DNA of 64,000 nucleotides from Arminella tubonensis (GCF_003240585.1 NZ_PCDP01000029.1:1-64000), one strand, 5' to 3'. Positions 1 through 9,453 are shown, counted from the first letter of the stretch. The notes: a model not told the origin generated them from the letters alone. Made by a program: numbers and translations.

Positions 1-347
1 GCGGCGCTGACTACACATTCGACTGCACCGGCAATACCAGGGTCATGCGCCAGGCGCTTGAGGCATCGCATCGCGGCTGGGGCAAATCCGTGGTCATCGG
101 CGTTGCCGGCGCCGGCCAGGAAATTTCTACCCGGCCGTTCCAACTCGTCACCGGCCGCACATGGATGGGCACGGCATTCGGCGGCGCACGTGGCCGCACC
201 GACGTGCCGAAAATCGTCGACTGGTACATGGAAGGCAAGATCCAGATCGACCCGATGATCACCCATACGATGCCGCTCGAGGACATCAACAAGGGTTTCG
301 AGCTGATGCATTCCGGCGAGAGCATTCGAAGCGTCGTGCTTTACTAA
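1..347 (+). CDS. frmA: Class III alcohol dehydrogenase / S-(hydroxymethyl)glutathione dehydrogenase, C-terminal part
   Basis: The 5' end lies outside the window; the reading frame is open from base 3 to TAA at 345-347 and gives about 114 residues. The start keeps the end of the NAD-binding fold (DCTGN) and then the class III signature region [17 protein letters not shown], followed by [13 protein letters not shown]. The family oxidises S-hydroxymethylglutathione formed from formaldehyde and glutathione, and also reduces S-nitrosoglutathione, in the cytoplasm. The C-terminal region ([18 protein letters not shown]) is typical and complete. Catalytic zinc ligands would lie upstream and cannot be checked. 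No downstream partner gene such as an S-formylglutathione hydrolase follows. Confidence 0.88.
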   Translation, partial: GADYTFDCTGNTRVMRQALEASHRGWGKSVVIGVAGAGQEISTRPFQLVTGRTWMGTAFGGARGRTDVPKIVDWYMEGKIQIDPMITHTMPLEDINKGFELMHSGESIRSVVLY

Positions 348-694
348 CCCCTGTCATCTCATGTCCGCCGAACCTTCTGCGGCCGCGGTCGGCGCAAACA
401 CAACGCCCTACCAGCTTCCATGTCCGCTTTAGACATCCCAATTGCAATTGGGTAGGCTCTATGACCGAGATGCGGGCGCTATGCGGAAATGAATTCCGCT
501 GTGAGCGGCTGGCGGCCACGGAGGACGACGGGAGACTGCCTGCTCCTAGGGCACCTTACACGAAAGCGGACATCAGAAGTATCTGACGACGGGGTCCGGG
601 ATTGGCCTAGAAATACACCGGTGAACCGACGACCGAGAACCACAGCCGCAGTTTGATGGCTGGCAGTGCGATAACGCTAAAATGAACATCGCCG
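348..694. other. Non-coding gap
   Basis: This is the 3' space between the plus-strand dehydrogenase and the minus-strand cytochrome gene, so the two genes converge here. I see no supported gene, clear hairpin terminator or repeat. Short open frames here lack a ribosome site and family resemblance. Confidence 0.5.
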
Positions 695-1234
695 TTATCT
701 GCCGGGCAGCATAGTCTCAAGAACCCCATCGCGACGGACGAGCCCATGGAAGAGCGCTGCCGCAAGATGCATTAACACGAGAGCGAAGAACGCGAAGGCG
801 AGGTAGTAGTGTGCGCTCCAGAGAAGTGCGTGCAGGGTTTCGCTCTGCGGCAGGATCGGGGGGAGCCGTATGCCGCCATACAGCACGATCGGATAAGCGG
901 CGGCGGACAACATCGCCCACCCGATCAAGGGCATTCCTATCATCAGTGCGTACAAACCTACGTGGGACAGATGAGCGGCAAGCTTCATCGGTTCCGGGAG
1001 GTCTGCGGGTAACGGAGGAGCGCCGGAGATGAAGCGGACCACAAGACGAACCAGGGCAAGGACAAGAATGGCAATCCCAAGCGTCTTGTGGGTCAGCAAG
1101 AGCGGCACGTATTGGCGTCCAATGGTGGAAACCATTCCGACGCCAATGAAGAGCATTGCGAGTATGGCTATCGCCATCAGCCAATGCAACAAGCGCTGGA
1201 CGGTGGAGAAGCGAGTCCTGATGCTGTCCGTCAT
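695..1234 (-). CDS. Cytochrome b561-type membrane protein
   Basis: A 179-residue protein with four hydrophobic helices. The first helix carries LLHWLMAIAIL, and further histidines lie in LLTHKTLG, ALLWSAHYY and LVLMHLAAALFH; these are the expected haem b ligands of the bacterial cytochrome b561 family. Such proteins pass electrons across the inner membrane, between quinone and periplasmic or membrane partners. The ATG overlaps the TGA of the upstream catalase-like gene by 4 bases (ATGA), which implies translational coupling. That arrangement suggests the cytochrome supplies electrons to, or works with, the membrane-anchored peroxidase. The partnership is inference; the family assignment is firm. 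Confidence 0.85.
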   Translation of the reverse strand: MTDSIRTRFSTVQRLLHWLMAIAILAMLFIGVGMVSTIGRQYVPLLLTHKTLGIAILVLALVRLVVRFISGAPPLPADLPEPMKLAAHLSHVGLYALMIGMPLIGWAMLSAAAYPIVLYGGIRLPPILPQSETLHALLWSAHYYLAFAFFALVLMHLAAALFHGLVRRDGVLETMLPGR

Positions 1235-2277
1235 GGCTTCGCGCTCGCTTCAATTCGAGGGTAACTGCTCGCTTCTGATGTCCGTAGATCATAGGATTTG
1301 GCATAGGCTGCCGATCGGGCCGCCGGGAACGGATCGTCGGAAACCTTGATGCCATCAGGTAGAATGGTCGGGTCAAAATTGATGTCACGGCATGGTCCGT
1401 TCGCCTCCGGCTCGATTTTCTGGACAACCAGCGTTCCAGCTTCGACACTACGCCGCCCCGGTGGCCATGCCTTGGTAGGATCCGAAGTCGGATCGGATGG
1501 ATCGGCCACCGTCAGCACGAGCGTCCAACGCTGAGGAGAACTCGCAACGCGTTCGGTTATGTCTTCCTCGAGGTGATTGGCGCCGAGCTTTGCGAAGTCT
1601 TCGGCCGTGATCGGCACGGGCCGCGCTTCCGGGCGCAGCGACCAACGCACCGCATGCTCGGCGCCCGATCCATCCGTGAAAGTGAACGCATTGAGACTGT
1701 TGAACGTCACCTCGGCGTAGCTGGCCGTCCAGGGAGCTTTGGTCGCCCATTCGCCGAACGCAGCGAACTCTGGATGGGCAGCGATGAAGCCCTTCATCGC
1801 TTCCGGATCCTTGCTCGTGGACGCCGTAAGCAAATCGTAGAAACCTTGCGGCGTCGAGACCGCAAAGACAGGCGGATCGATCAGAGCCATCCGCCAGACG
1901 TTGCCGTCAGGCGCCGAGATCTGCACGCCGATGCCCCGAACTCGAACTGTCGGATCGGCGGCATTCGGGTCCGGCGTTGCGAGGTTGAGGCGGCCGAGGA
2001 CCGGATACCGTCCGGCGGTAAACATTGACGCGCGTGAAATCGCACTGCCATTCCCGTTCGCGTCGAACGTGCCAGTAAAGCACACTCCCTTCGCGTGGTT
2101 TCTCCGATGTCCAAGCGCGGGTCCGCCAGGAGGCGTCAACGCACTCACTAACTTCGTCGACGTAAGGCGGTTAGGGGTGAGCCATCCAGCAGTGTAAGCA
2201 AACGCGCCGACGCCGAAACCTACGACGGCCGCAATCAACACAAGGGATCCTAGGACGGAACGCTGCGAGCCTGGCAT
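1231..2277 (-). CDS. Catalase-family peroxidase (SrpA-like), membrane-anchored
   Basis: A 348-residue protein of the small catalase-related peroxidase family, shorter than classical catalases. An N-terminal hydrophobic segment (about residues 8-30) anchors or exports it. The distal haem histidine is probably in NHAKGVCFTGTF (near residue 60). Close to the C-terminus, DPFPAARSAAYAKSYDLR holds the arginine and tyrosine pattern expected of the proximal haem site. The family uses haem to reduce peroxides with an organic or protein electron donor. It is the first gene of a two-gene unit with the b561 gene. The likely site is the periplasmic side of the membrane. Confidence 0.85.
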   Translation of the reverse strand: MPGSQRSVLGSLVLIAAVVGFGVGAFAYTAGWLTPNRLTSTKLVSALTPPGGPALGHRRNHAKGVCFTGTFDANGNGSAISRASMFTAGRYPVLGRLNLATPDPNAADPTVRVRGIGVQISAPDGNVWRMALIDPPVFAVSTPQGFYDLLTASTSKDPEAMKGFIAAHPEFAAFGEWATKAPWTASYAEVTFNSLNAFTFTDGSGAEHAVRWSLRPEARPVPITAEDFAKLGANHLEEDITERVASSPQRWTLVLTVADPSDPTSDPTKAWPPGRRSVEAGTLVVQKIEPEANGPCRDINFDPTILPDGIKVSDDPFPAARSAAYAKSYDLRTSEASSYPRIEASAKP

Positions 2278-2469
2278 CCAAGACTATCCCTTCGTGTCAG
2301 TTCAGTGCGGTGCGGTGCGTCGATTTTAGCGCAAAATGAATTGCAGTCGGGTTCCTTCCCATTGCGCACAGGGAAGATGCCACCGTCGAGCTACCAGGTC
2401 AAATCCCTCAACGCGAGGAGTTCAGGGTCACGTTCGGTGTGCCAAAGCTTGTATCAAGATCGCAATGCA

Positions 2470-2706
2470 TCATTCCGCAAACCATTCAGGCTTTCGCATC
2501 GGACTGGCTTCCGACAGCGCCCTTCGAACGCCTTCGAGATCGAGATTTGTTCCGTAAACCGGGGTATCGGGCTGCTGCCGCCACATCCGGACAGATTGCC
2601 GGCGTCGACGCCGTCGAAGCCGATCTCGTCGATGGTCCGGATGGAGGAGCTGTTCCCTCCGCCCAGGGGCTGCTTCGATAGTTCCGATAACCGCTAGCTT
2701 CGACAT
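2470..2706 (-). pseudogene. Chimeric remnant: start of an antibiotic-biosynthesis-monooxygenase-like gene joined to the end of an F420-type NADPH reductase
   Basis: A good ribosome site (GAGGAG about 7 bases before the ATG at 2706) starts MSKLAVIGTIEAAPGRREQ, typical of ABM-domain (YgiN-like) monooxygenases. After about 21 residues the similarity stops. In a different frame the next stretch reads IDEIGFDGVDAGNLS, and a further frame change gives RQQPDTPVYGT, then EGVRRALSEASP to the stop. Those pieces match the C-terminus of NADPH-dependent F420 reductase-like (Rossmann) proteins. I read this as a deletion joining two genes plus at least one later frameshift. It is unlikely to make a working protein. 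Confidence 0.6.
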
Positions 2707-2749
2707 GGTCACTCCTCTCAGATTTTCCAATTCCACATCCTTGTCCAGA

Positions 2750-4090
2750 CTACCGGAGCGGTCGGAATGCGGCCCGCAGTTCGGCCGAGAACAGTTCAGG
2801 CTCCTCCCAGGCGGCAAAATGGCCACCTTTGTCGACTTCGTGGAAATAGCTAAGATTGCGATAGGCACGCCGCGCCCAGGTTTCAGGCGCTTGGTAGCTT
2901 TCACCTGGGAACACCGTGATCGCCACCGGCAGCGCAATTTCACTCGTTTTCTCTCCGGCTGCCAAAACGGGACTGCGGCCGCCGCCGTACTCCCAGTAGA
3001 GCCGGGCTGATGAGACAGCGGTGTTCGTCAACCAATAGAGCGTGATGTCGTCGAGCACCTCGTCCGGCGACTTTTCCGGGTCGCTGTCCGTGTAGGTCCA
3101 GCGAGTGAAACCCGGATGGCCGAGCATCCACGCCGCAAGACCTGAGGGTGAATCCGTCAGCCCGTATCCAACAGTTTGTGGACGGTTGCCCATCATCGTG
3201 GCATAGGACCGGTTGCCCATCTTCGCGCCCGTGCTGAGCGCCTCGAAAGCAGCGCGCTCGTCCTCGGTGAGACCATCAGGTGCAGGACCGCCCACGGCGA
3301 GGACTGAAGCGATCTCAGGCGGGACGACGGCCGGCAGGTTGATATGGATGCCGACCAGGCCTGTGGGAGCCAGTCGCGCCATCGCGCTCGAAACGGGCGA
3401 ACCCCAGTCACCGCCCTGGGCAACATAACGCTTGTAGCCGAGGCGCTTCATCAGTTCAGCCCAGATACGCGCGGTGTGGTCCGTACCCCATCCGGTCGTC
3501 GTCGGCTTGCCGGAAAAGCCGTAGCCGGGCATCGACGGGATCACCACATCGAAGGCGTCCTTCGCCGTTCCGCCGTGGGCAGTCGGATCGGTGAGCGGAC
3601 TGATCACCTTCAGATTCTCGAACACCGAGCCTGGCCAACCATGCGTGATGATGGCAGGCATCGCGTCGGGATGTTTCGAGCGAACGTGAATGAAATGGAT
3701 ATCGAGACCGTCGATCTCAGTCATATATTGCGGGTACGCGTTCAGCTTTGCCTCAGCCCTTCTCCAGTCATACTTGGTACCCCAATACTCGACGATTGGC
3801 TTGAGCTTTAAGAGCTGAATGCCCTGCGACTGATCTTGGACGGTTTCCTTGTCCGGCCACCGCGTCATCTGAATCCGGCGGCGAAGGTCCATGAGATCTT
3901 CGTCCGGGGCGTTGGCGCGGAACGGCTGGATCGTATCTCCCGCGGCAGCAGACGCAGTACTTGGCCGCAAAACACCGGCCGTTCCCGCTGCGACCAGACC
4001 GATTGCGGCAGACGCGATCAATTTTCGTCTGCCTTGATCAACATTCTCCTGTCGATCCTCTGAAGCGGGATTTTCTATCGACGTGGTCAT
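2750..4090 (-). CDS. Exported epoxide hydrolase (EHN-type alpha/beta hydrolase), Tat signal
   Basis: A 446-residue protein. Residues near 22-48 form a twin-arginine-like signal (GRRKLIASAAIG and a hydrophobic Ala/Gly run ending at ASAAA). The epoxide hydrolase N-terminal domain follows (IQPFRANAPDEDLMDLRRR), then the alpha/beta hydrolase core: HGWPGS oxyanion-hole loop, GGDWGS with the nucleophilic Asp, and GGHFAAWEEP with the catalytic His. The family hydrolyses epoxides to diols through an aspartyl ester. The start at 4090 was chosen for GAGGAG eight bases upstream; a GTG nine bases earlier is possible. A close paralogue lies at 37497-38804. The natural substrate is unknown. Confidence 0.85.
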   Translation of the reverse strand: MTTSIENPASEDRQENVDQGRRKLIASAAIGLVAAGTAGVLRPSTASAAAGDTIQPFRANAPDEDLMDLRRRIQMTRWPDKETVQDQSQGIQLLKLKPIVEYWGTKYDWRRAEAKLNAYPQYMTEIDGLDIHFIHVRSKHPDAMPAIITHGWPGSVFENLKVISPLTDPTAHGGTAKDAFDVVIPSMPGYGFSGKPTTTGWGTDHTARIWAELMKRLGYKRYVAQGGDWGSPVSSAMARLAPTGLVGIHINLPAVVPPEIASVLAVGGPAPDGLTEDERAAFEALSTGAKMGNRSYATMMGNRPQTVGYGLTDSPSGLAAWMLGHPGFTRWTYTDSDPEKSPDEVLDDITLYWLTNTAVSSARLYWEYGGGRSPVLAAGEKTSEIALPVAITVFPGESYQAPETWARRAYRNLSYFHEVDKGGHFAAWEEPELFSAELRAAFRPLR

Positions 4091-4192
4091 AGCTTTCACT
4101 CCTCTGAACTGAGTGTATGGCAGGCAGCTAGTTATTTATCACAATCGTATGACGTTAGGGTGCGCCAACATCAACAATGAAGAGCATTTGGA

Positions 4193-4513
4193 ATGAGCGA
4201 TAAAAAGCGCAAGAAAGTCTATGACGCCTTGATCGAGGGGGTACCCGAGGGTCTGAGCGGCGCTTCGCTATGTGATTTCGTCATCAAGAAATGTTCAAAA
4301 ACCACAAGTAGGCCCATCGTTCGCGCCTCATTGCGCGCTCTCAGCGTCTCGGTTTTTGGAATTTTCAAGTATACTAAGGACACGAGCTTGCACCGCTATA
4401 TTGTCCGCGTGCACCTGCTCGTCGTTGACCAGATAGCGAAGGATTACCCGGAAATGCGAATTCGCAGGGCAAAACGGTTTGCTATCGACGCCGCTATCAG
4501 GGAAGTCTGTTAA
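4193..4513 (+). CDS. Hypothetical protein, basic, 106 aa
   Basis: The protein begins MSDKKRKKVYDALIEG and has a basic N-terminus and two probable helices. It ends DAAIREVC. No motif or family is recognised. It is divergent from the epoxide hydrolase gene, with about 100 bases between starts that may hold both promoters. Codon usage is less GC-rich than the neighbours. The absence of signal or membrane segments suggests a cytoplasmic protein. The call rests on length and amino-acid composition, so it is tentative. Confidence 0.45.
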   Translation: MSDKKRKKVYDALIEGVPEGLSGASLCDFVIKKCSKTTSRPIVRASLRALSVSVFGIFKYTKDTSLHRYIVRVHLLVVDQIAKDYPEMRIRRAKRFAIDAAIREVC

Positions 4514-5179
4514 CCGGGCCTTGGCCAAATCCTTCGACGGTTAGATCCCAGCTTGACTGAGCAACGCGGGGTCGCGTGCACGTTCCTGCGTTCGTCTCGG
4601 GTCAGGCCAAGTGACTGCGCAGAAGAAGATTGCTTTAAGAGGATGGGATACCAAGTCGGCATCTTCCGCGTTACTCTTTGCGCACCAAATAGAAGTGGCA
4701 CTTGTACTCACGTCACTTTGCGTCCATTTCGATTGCATGTCATGCACTCAGATCAGCGCCCGGATTTAGATCGCCATGCCGCCCGACTTCAGAGACGAAT
4801 TGCAGGCCATCTGCGACTTTTTTCTCGGAGACACCGACCAATCCTGAAGATTTCCGATCTTTTCATTGGATGATTGCGCCCGGAGACAACCGGCGTTTTG
4901 CGGATTTAAGCGCAATTCCGGCGGCCCGGTCGACATGGGCCAGAAAGCATCGAGAAGCGCTCGTGTTCGGCACGTTGACCAGCATGCTCGCTCGCGGCAC
5001 ATTTTCGCCGTCGATATGCCTCTGAAGTTCGAGGTGGTCAGCGCCCGCGATATTCTGGGGCCTTCCGGAAGGAGAGTCCTGATCAGGTCTTGGCAGTCGT
5101 CGCCAATGGCAGCCGCTTGAAAAGGAAGTCGCGATTTCTCACCGCAGGCCTAGTTCACGATTCCGGCCGGCGATCGTGC
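4514..5179. other. Gene-poor stretch, probably decayed sequence
   Basis: No intact gene is supported. Short protein-like fragments appear in changing frames (for example DELQAICDFFLGD on plus at about 4790 and QVLAVVANGSRLKRKSRF near 5080), each ended by a stop. This fits decayed coding sequence next to the truncated genes that follow. Confidence 0.35.
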
Positions 5180-5893
5180 TCATCCGAAATACCCTAAAAC
5201 GCCGTCCCATAACAATTTCACTGATGTCACCACCAGCAGTCCGTAGCAGGCGCGATAAACCTTTCGCTGATCGAGCAGTCCGTTAACCTTCCAGCCGAGC
5301 GACACGCCCGTGGGAATGGCGAGCAAGCATATCCCCATTAAAACCCAGAGACCGGCGGTCGGCTGGGTCAGCAACAGCCATGGCACCGCCTTAGTGGCGT
5401 TTCCGACAGTAAAGAACAGGCTCGTCGTTCCTGCATAAACATCCTTGCTGAGGCCGAGCGGCAGCAGATACATCGCCAGCGGCGGCCCACCCGAATGCGC
5501 CACCATCGTGGTCACGCCCGAGGCGACGCCGGCCGCGACCGCCTTTGGGCTGGAACGCGGACGCATCGTCACCTCCGCGCCTTTCAGAAGCCAGAGGCCG
5601 ACGAAGACGAGAGTGGTCGCTGCCATCATGATGGCGATGGCACGGTGGTCGAGGACGCGGAACAGCAGATAACCGAGCCCGATGCCTGGCAGTAGCCCTG
5701 GCAACAGGAGCCTGAGATCCGGCATCGACCACGTCGAGCGCTTGAAGTAGCGCAGCCCGTACAGGTCCCGGATCCATCACGATCGACAACAGCGGAATAC
5801 CAACGATCGAGAAGCCGCCACAAAAGCACCCTTCATGAAGCAGATCAGGAACACACCGGCAAAGGCAACGAGGATCGTAGCGATCGTCAGCTG
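5180..5893 (-). pseudogene. TauE/SafE-family anion exporter, broken at the 5' end
   Basis: The intact C-terminal 181 residues (from ATG 5725) are clearly a TauE/SafE-type permease: LLLPGLLPGIGLGYLLF, SGVTTMVAHSGGPPLAMYLLP, and repeated membrane helices. The family usually has about 250 residues. Upstream, separate frames still encode the missing N-terminus: FAGVFLICFMKGAF, then in another frame FSIVGIPLLSIVMDP, then DLYGLRYFKRS. This shows at least one frameshift and one small internal deletion. The reconstructed 5' end runs into the truncated MocR gene with no space for a promoter. Family members export sulfite, sulfonates or other organic anions; this copy is probably dead or makes only a fragment. 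Confidence 0.75.
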
Positions 5894-7210
5894 GCCGACA
5901 CGATCGCGGCGGAAATCGCTAATGGCACTTTAAAGCCCGGCGATCGCCTACCTCCACAGCGCAGTTTCGCCTATGAGCGGAAGATCGCGGTCTCAACGGC
6001 AAGTCGCGTCTACACGGAGCTTCTGCACCGCGGACTTGTCGTCGGCGAGGTTGGCAGGGGAACCTTTGTCTCTGGCGATGCGAGACGCGGGGCGGCAGCG
6101 CCTGGCGAGCCCCGCGGCATCCGGGTCGACCTTGAGTTCAATTACCCGCTCCTTCCCAATCAGACTGCGCTGATCGCAAAGAGCCTGGAAGGCCTGGAGA
6201 AACCGCTCGCACTCGACGCCGCGCTGAAACAGGGAACCAGTTTCGGCACGCCGGCGATGCGGAGCTTGGGGGCCTCGTACTTGTCGCAGGGGGATTGGTC
6301 GCCGGCGGCAGACCAACTGGTCTTTACGGGAAACGGGCGGCAGAGCATCGCTGCGGCGCTGGCCGCGCTCGTGCCTATGGGCGGCCGTTGCGGTGTGGAG
6401 GCGTTGACCTACCCATTCATCAAAGGCATCGCTACCCGGCTCGGAATTGTGCTGGTGCCGCTGGCGATGGACGAGAGCGGGGTGCGGCCAGACGCGGTGG
6501 AGAAGGCCCATCACGACGCCCATCTCTCGGCCATTTACATCCAGACGGCGGTCCAGAATCCGTTGGGCACGACGATGCCGTCGGGGCGTCGGGTCGACCT
6601 GCTCCGCGTCCTCGAAAGAATCGACCTTCCAGTTATCGAGGACCATGTCTACGGTTTCCTCGACGAGATGCCGCCATTAGCCGCGCTCGGCCCTGATCGC
6701 TCCATTGTCATCGACAGCCTTTCGAAGAAGGTGGCACCGGGGCTAACACTCGGCTTTATCCTGCCGCCTGTGCGGTTGCGCGAAAGGGTGATGGCGTCCG
6801 TGCGGTCGGGCGGCTGGACGGCATCAGGATTTGCCTTTGCGGCCGCGGAGCGGATGATCGGCGATGGCACGGTCGCCGAGCTTGCAAGTTTGAAACGCAT
6901 CGACGCCCAGTCACGCCAGAAGTTGGCGGTCGACCGCCTTGAGGGTTTCGAAATCCAGGCCAACCCCAAATGCTATCATCTGTGGCTGACGCTGCCGCCG
7001 CATTGGCGCTCGCAGAGCTTCGTAGCTGCCGCAGTCAGGCGCGACATTGCCTTGACGCCATCGACGACCTTCGCGGTGATACCTGGCCATGCCCCGAACG
7101 CCGTCAGGCTCGCGCTTGCGGCACCGACGATGGATCAGCTCGACACGGGTCTGAGCACGATCGCCGCGATGTTAAATGCCGGGGAGAATGATTTCGATTC
7201 AACGGAATGA
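5885..7210 (+). pseudogene. MocR-family regulator (GntR wHTH + aminotransferase fold), start codon lost
   Basis: The open frame encodes a GntR-type winged helix (RQLADTIAAEIANGTLKPGD, then SRVYTELLHRGLVVGEVGRGTFVSG) followed by a fold-type I aminotransferase-like domain. SLSKKVAPGLTLGF holds the PLP-binding lysine region. About 440 codons survive, close to full family length, but no usable start precedes RQLAD. The frame runs back into the truncated TauE gene, so the first 8-15 residues and the promoter appear deleted. An internal ATG at 6257 would give only the aminotransferase part. MocR regulators sense amino-type ligands through PLP and often control a divergent neighbour, which fits the broken TauE gene. 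Confidence 0.75.
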
Positions 7211-7428
7211 GCGAGGCGAAGCCGCTCAGCGTAAGCGAACTGCGGGCGGCAAAATAATGGTGACGTAAACGCGCGTCTCCCGCCCGACAGCGGCGAGCAC
7301 TTAAGAATCGCCAATCGTCCAACCGCGGTTCGTGGCGCGATAGTGAAGCTGGCCAGCTTCGCCAGTCGGCCAGATGGCACGTGGCGGACACTACAGCCAA
7401 TGGCGCATCAAAGCCCCACGCGCGGCAT

Positions 7429-7704
7429 TCATTGCTTGGGTGCAGGGTCAACCGTAAATCGACGGCGATAGTCGCTAGGCGACATCCCCATCAGCGGCTT
7501 ATACACTCTGCGAAACGACGCAGGGTCTCGTAGCCAATCTCTGGCAATAAGGTCGACGGTCCTTCCGGTAAATTCCAGCATCTCCCTTGCTCTCCCTGCG
7601 CGGAGCCTTTGACTGTATTCGGTCGGCTTCAGGCCGGTCGCCTTCTGGAACCGTCGAAGAAAGGTCCTGTCTTTTAATCCGCCGATTTCAGCCATTTGTG
7701 CAAT
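7429..7704 (-). pseudogene. AraC-family regulator, C-terminal fragment (GlxA type)
   Basis: The frame encodes two helix-turn-helix motifs of an AraC/XylS DNA-binding domain: IAQMAEIGGLKDRTFLRRFQ, KATGLKPTEYSQRLR, then VDLIARDWLRDPASFRRVYK and MGMSPSDYRRRF before the stop. The sensing N-terminal domain, usually DJ-1/PfpI-like in this subgroup, is absent. The upstream sequence instead belongs to a sensor kinase in a different frame. It is therefore a fused remnant, and expression is doubtful. Confidence 0.7.
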
Positions 7705-7961
7705 CGATGCCTCGCAGCCAGGATCGGAATGAAGCTGTCGTGAGGAATTCCTTGGTCGCCCCAAGCAATAAACATCGAAAGTTTCGACGAAAGCACATGG
7801 CCGACGGTCGCCCGAAAGCTTTTCTCCCAGTCATCCAGATGTCCCAGCGATGAATGGGTCCAATCCATGGAGCGTATACGTCGACCCATCTCACATGCAT
7901 CGCCCAAAACTCCCGCGGTCGCTATAGTTTGATTGGCATCCACTGCGGCGACATTGGGCAT
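7704..7961 (-). pseudogene. PAS-type sensor histidine kinase, N-terminal fragment
   Basis: An ATG at 7961 starts about 86 codons that resemble the first PAS domain of hybrid sensor kinases: GRRIRSMDWTHSSLGHLDDW, then RATVGHVLSSKLSMFIAWGD and DSFIPILAARHR. The next part of the PAS domain and the kinase core are missing. The sequence changes frame and becomes an AraC C-terminus. This is what a recombination or deletion between two genes would leave. The stretch upstream to 8231 is open but I do not recognise it. Confidence 0.55.
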
Positions 7962-8424
7962 GTTGATCTTTCGTTCGCTCAGTAGCTTGCGGAGGTCGAA
8001 CAACGGGGAAAGCGCATCCGCGTCCGACATCTCCGGACCCGAGCTGTTCGTGCATAGCCAGCAACAGCGATGACATGTGGATACGAAGCCGACCGGCGTG
8101 CCGATCGAGCGCATCGCCTCGAGCAATAATGCCGCCGTGCTCGATTCTTTCGAACTAATCACAGCAATAAACCGAGAAGCCAGCAATACGCATGCACGCT
8201 CCCGGAGTGTCGAAAACGACCTGCGAAGCAAACTTAGGTAGTCATTTTAGGTGCTGACAGTTCCAAAGGATTAACACGATTAATCTTTGAAGTAATAACC
8301 CCTGGACTTTTATTAGTACTCAAGGTAACGCGGTCATCAATCAAGATTATTGTAATTAACGTAAAGTTAAGTTCATATTAACAACATCTAAATTCTAGTA
8401 ATTTCACATAGGAGAGTCGCGAAA
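7962..8424. other. Upstream region of the Gly/His-rich gene, AT-rich at its right half
   Basis: Bases 7962-8231 are open on the minus strand but unrecognised. From about 8230 to 8424 the sequence becomes strikingly AT-rich, with runs such as TTAACACGATTAATC and GTTAAGTTCATATTAAC. This is the likely promoter region of the 8425 gene. I cannot name a specific operator. Confidence 0.4.
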
Positions 8425-9369
8425 ATGACACGGTATGGAGTATTGGTTGCAGCGAGTTTCACTCTTCTGCTTACTGGGACAAGCCTGACAAGAGCCCAGT
8501 CGGCAGTAGATTGTGTGAAGGCGCCGGTCGGATCGATCGAAGCGGCGTTGTGTCAGCCAACCGCGACGATCTCGAATCCGAATAGATCTATCAGCGAGGC
8601 CGGCGCGCGAGGCAACCGCAACGCAGGTGGCAGCGGGACATCAAGCGGTAAAAATAGTGCGGCGAACGGCAGCAATTCAAGCACCGGCGCCGGCAGCAAC
8701 GACTCAGCCACCGGTAGCGGTTCCGGGAGCGGCGGCAACTCCGGCGGCACTGGCGGCTCCAATGGCGGAAGCGGCGCCGGGGGTGGTACCGGCGGCTCTG
8801 GTGACGGAGGCAATACGGGCGGCGGCGATAACGGTGGTGGTGACAACGGCGGCGACGACAATGGCGGTAACGGCCATCACGGTCACGGCCATCACGGTCA
8901 CGGTCATGGACATGGTCACGACGGAAACGGTCATCACGGCGGCGGCGATCACCACGGCAGCGGCGGTGGTCATCATGGTGGCGGCGACCATCAGGGTCAT
9001 GGCCGCGGGCATGGTCACGGTGGAAACGGTCACCACGGCGGTGGCGACCACAACGGCCACGGCAATCATCATGGCCGCGGCGGAAACGGCAACTCGGGCG
9101 ATGGCGGCCATCACGGTTGGGGTGGTAGCCACGGTGGCGACGGGGATCATAACGGCCGTGGCCACCACGACGGCGATGGTGGTGGCCACGGCTGGAACGG
9201 CGGTCAAGGCGACAAAGGCGATAGCAAGGGCGGCCACGACAACGGACACGGTCACGGCCATGGCAAGGGTGACAAGCATGGCCATGGTGACGACAACAAC
9301 CGCGGCAACCAAGGCGGCGGTCATGGTCATGGCGGCGGGGGCCAGGGCGGTCGCGGTTCACCGCGCTGA
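8425..9369 (+). CDS. Exported Gly/His/Asn/Asp-rich low-complexity protein
   Basis: A 314-residue protein with an N-terminal signal peptide (VLVAASFTLLLTGTSLTRAQS). It then has a short conserved head with two cysteines (VDCVK and ALCQPTATI), a Ser/Gly/Asn spacer (about residues 60-135), and a long tail built of irregular GGDH, GHGHGH and GNGHH units. Histidine clusters suggest metal binding, but that is inference. GGAGAG lies about 9 bases before the ATG and a strong terminator follows at 9423. A near-identical head is encoded at 18767, so the genes are duplicates. The repeat tail allows long false open frames on both strands. Confidence 0.8.
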   Translation: MTRYGVLVAASFTLLLTGTSLTRAQSAVDCVKAPVGSIEAALCQPTATISNPNRSISEAGARGNRNAGGSGTSSGKNSAANGSNSSTGAGSNDSATGSGSGSGGNSGGTGGSNGGSGAGGGTGGSGDGGNTGGGDNGGGDNGGDDNGGNGHHGHGHHGHGHGHGHDGNGHHGGGDHHGSGGGHHGGGDHQGHGRGHGHGGNGHHGGGDHNGHGNHHGRGGNGNSGDGGHHGWGGSHGGDGDHNGRGHHDGDGGGHGWNGGQGDKGDSKGGHDNGHGHGHGKGDKHGHGDDNNRGNQGGGHGHGGGGQGGRGSPR

Positions 9370-9422
9370 TTCTCACTCACTGAGATTTCGCGACAGCCTT
9401 GTGAGTTAGTGCTAGCGAAAGA

Positions 9423-9453
9423 ATGGCCCCGCCCGCGCGGGGCCATTTGCTTT
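9423..9453 (+). terminator. Rho-independent terminator after the Gly/His-rich gene
   Basis: The stem ATGGCCCCG / CGGGGCCAT closes a 6-base loop and is followed by TTTGCTTT. It sits 54 bases after the stop codon. A very similar hairpin follows the paralogue at 20155. Confidence 0.85.

Noticed and set aside
8860..9350. Direct repeats considered as a CRISPR array
   Set aside because: The units are irregular, in-frame codon repeats of a low-complexity protein, without unique spacers of constant length and without cas genes.
8591..9376. Long antisense and alternative-frame ORFs over the first Gly/His-rich gene
   Set aside because: They are mirror frames of the GGN/CAY repeat. They have no signal peptide, start site or family and are rich in Arg or Ala/Thr by frame effect.
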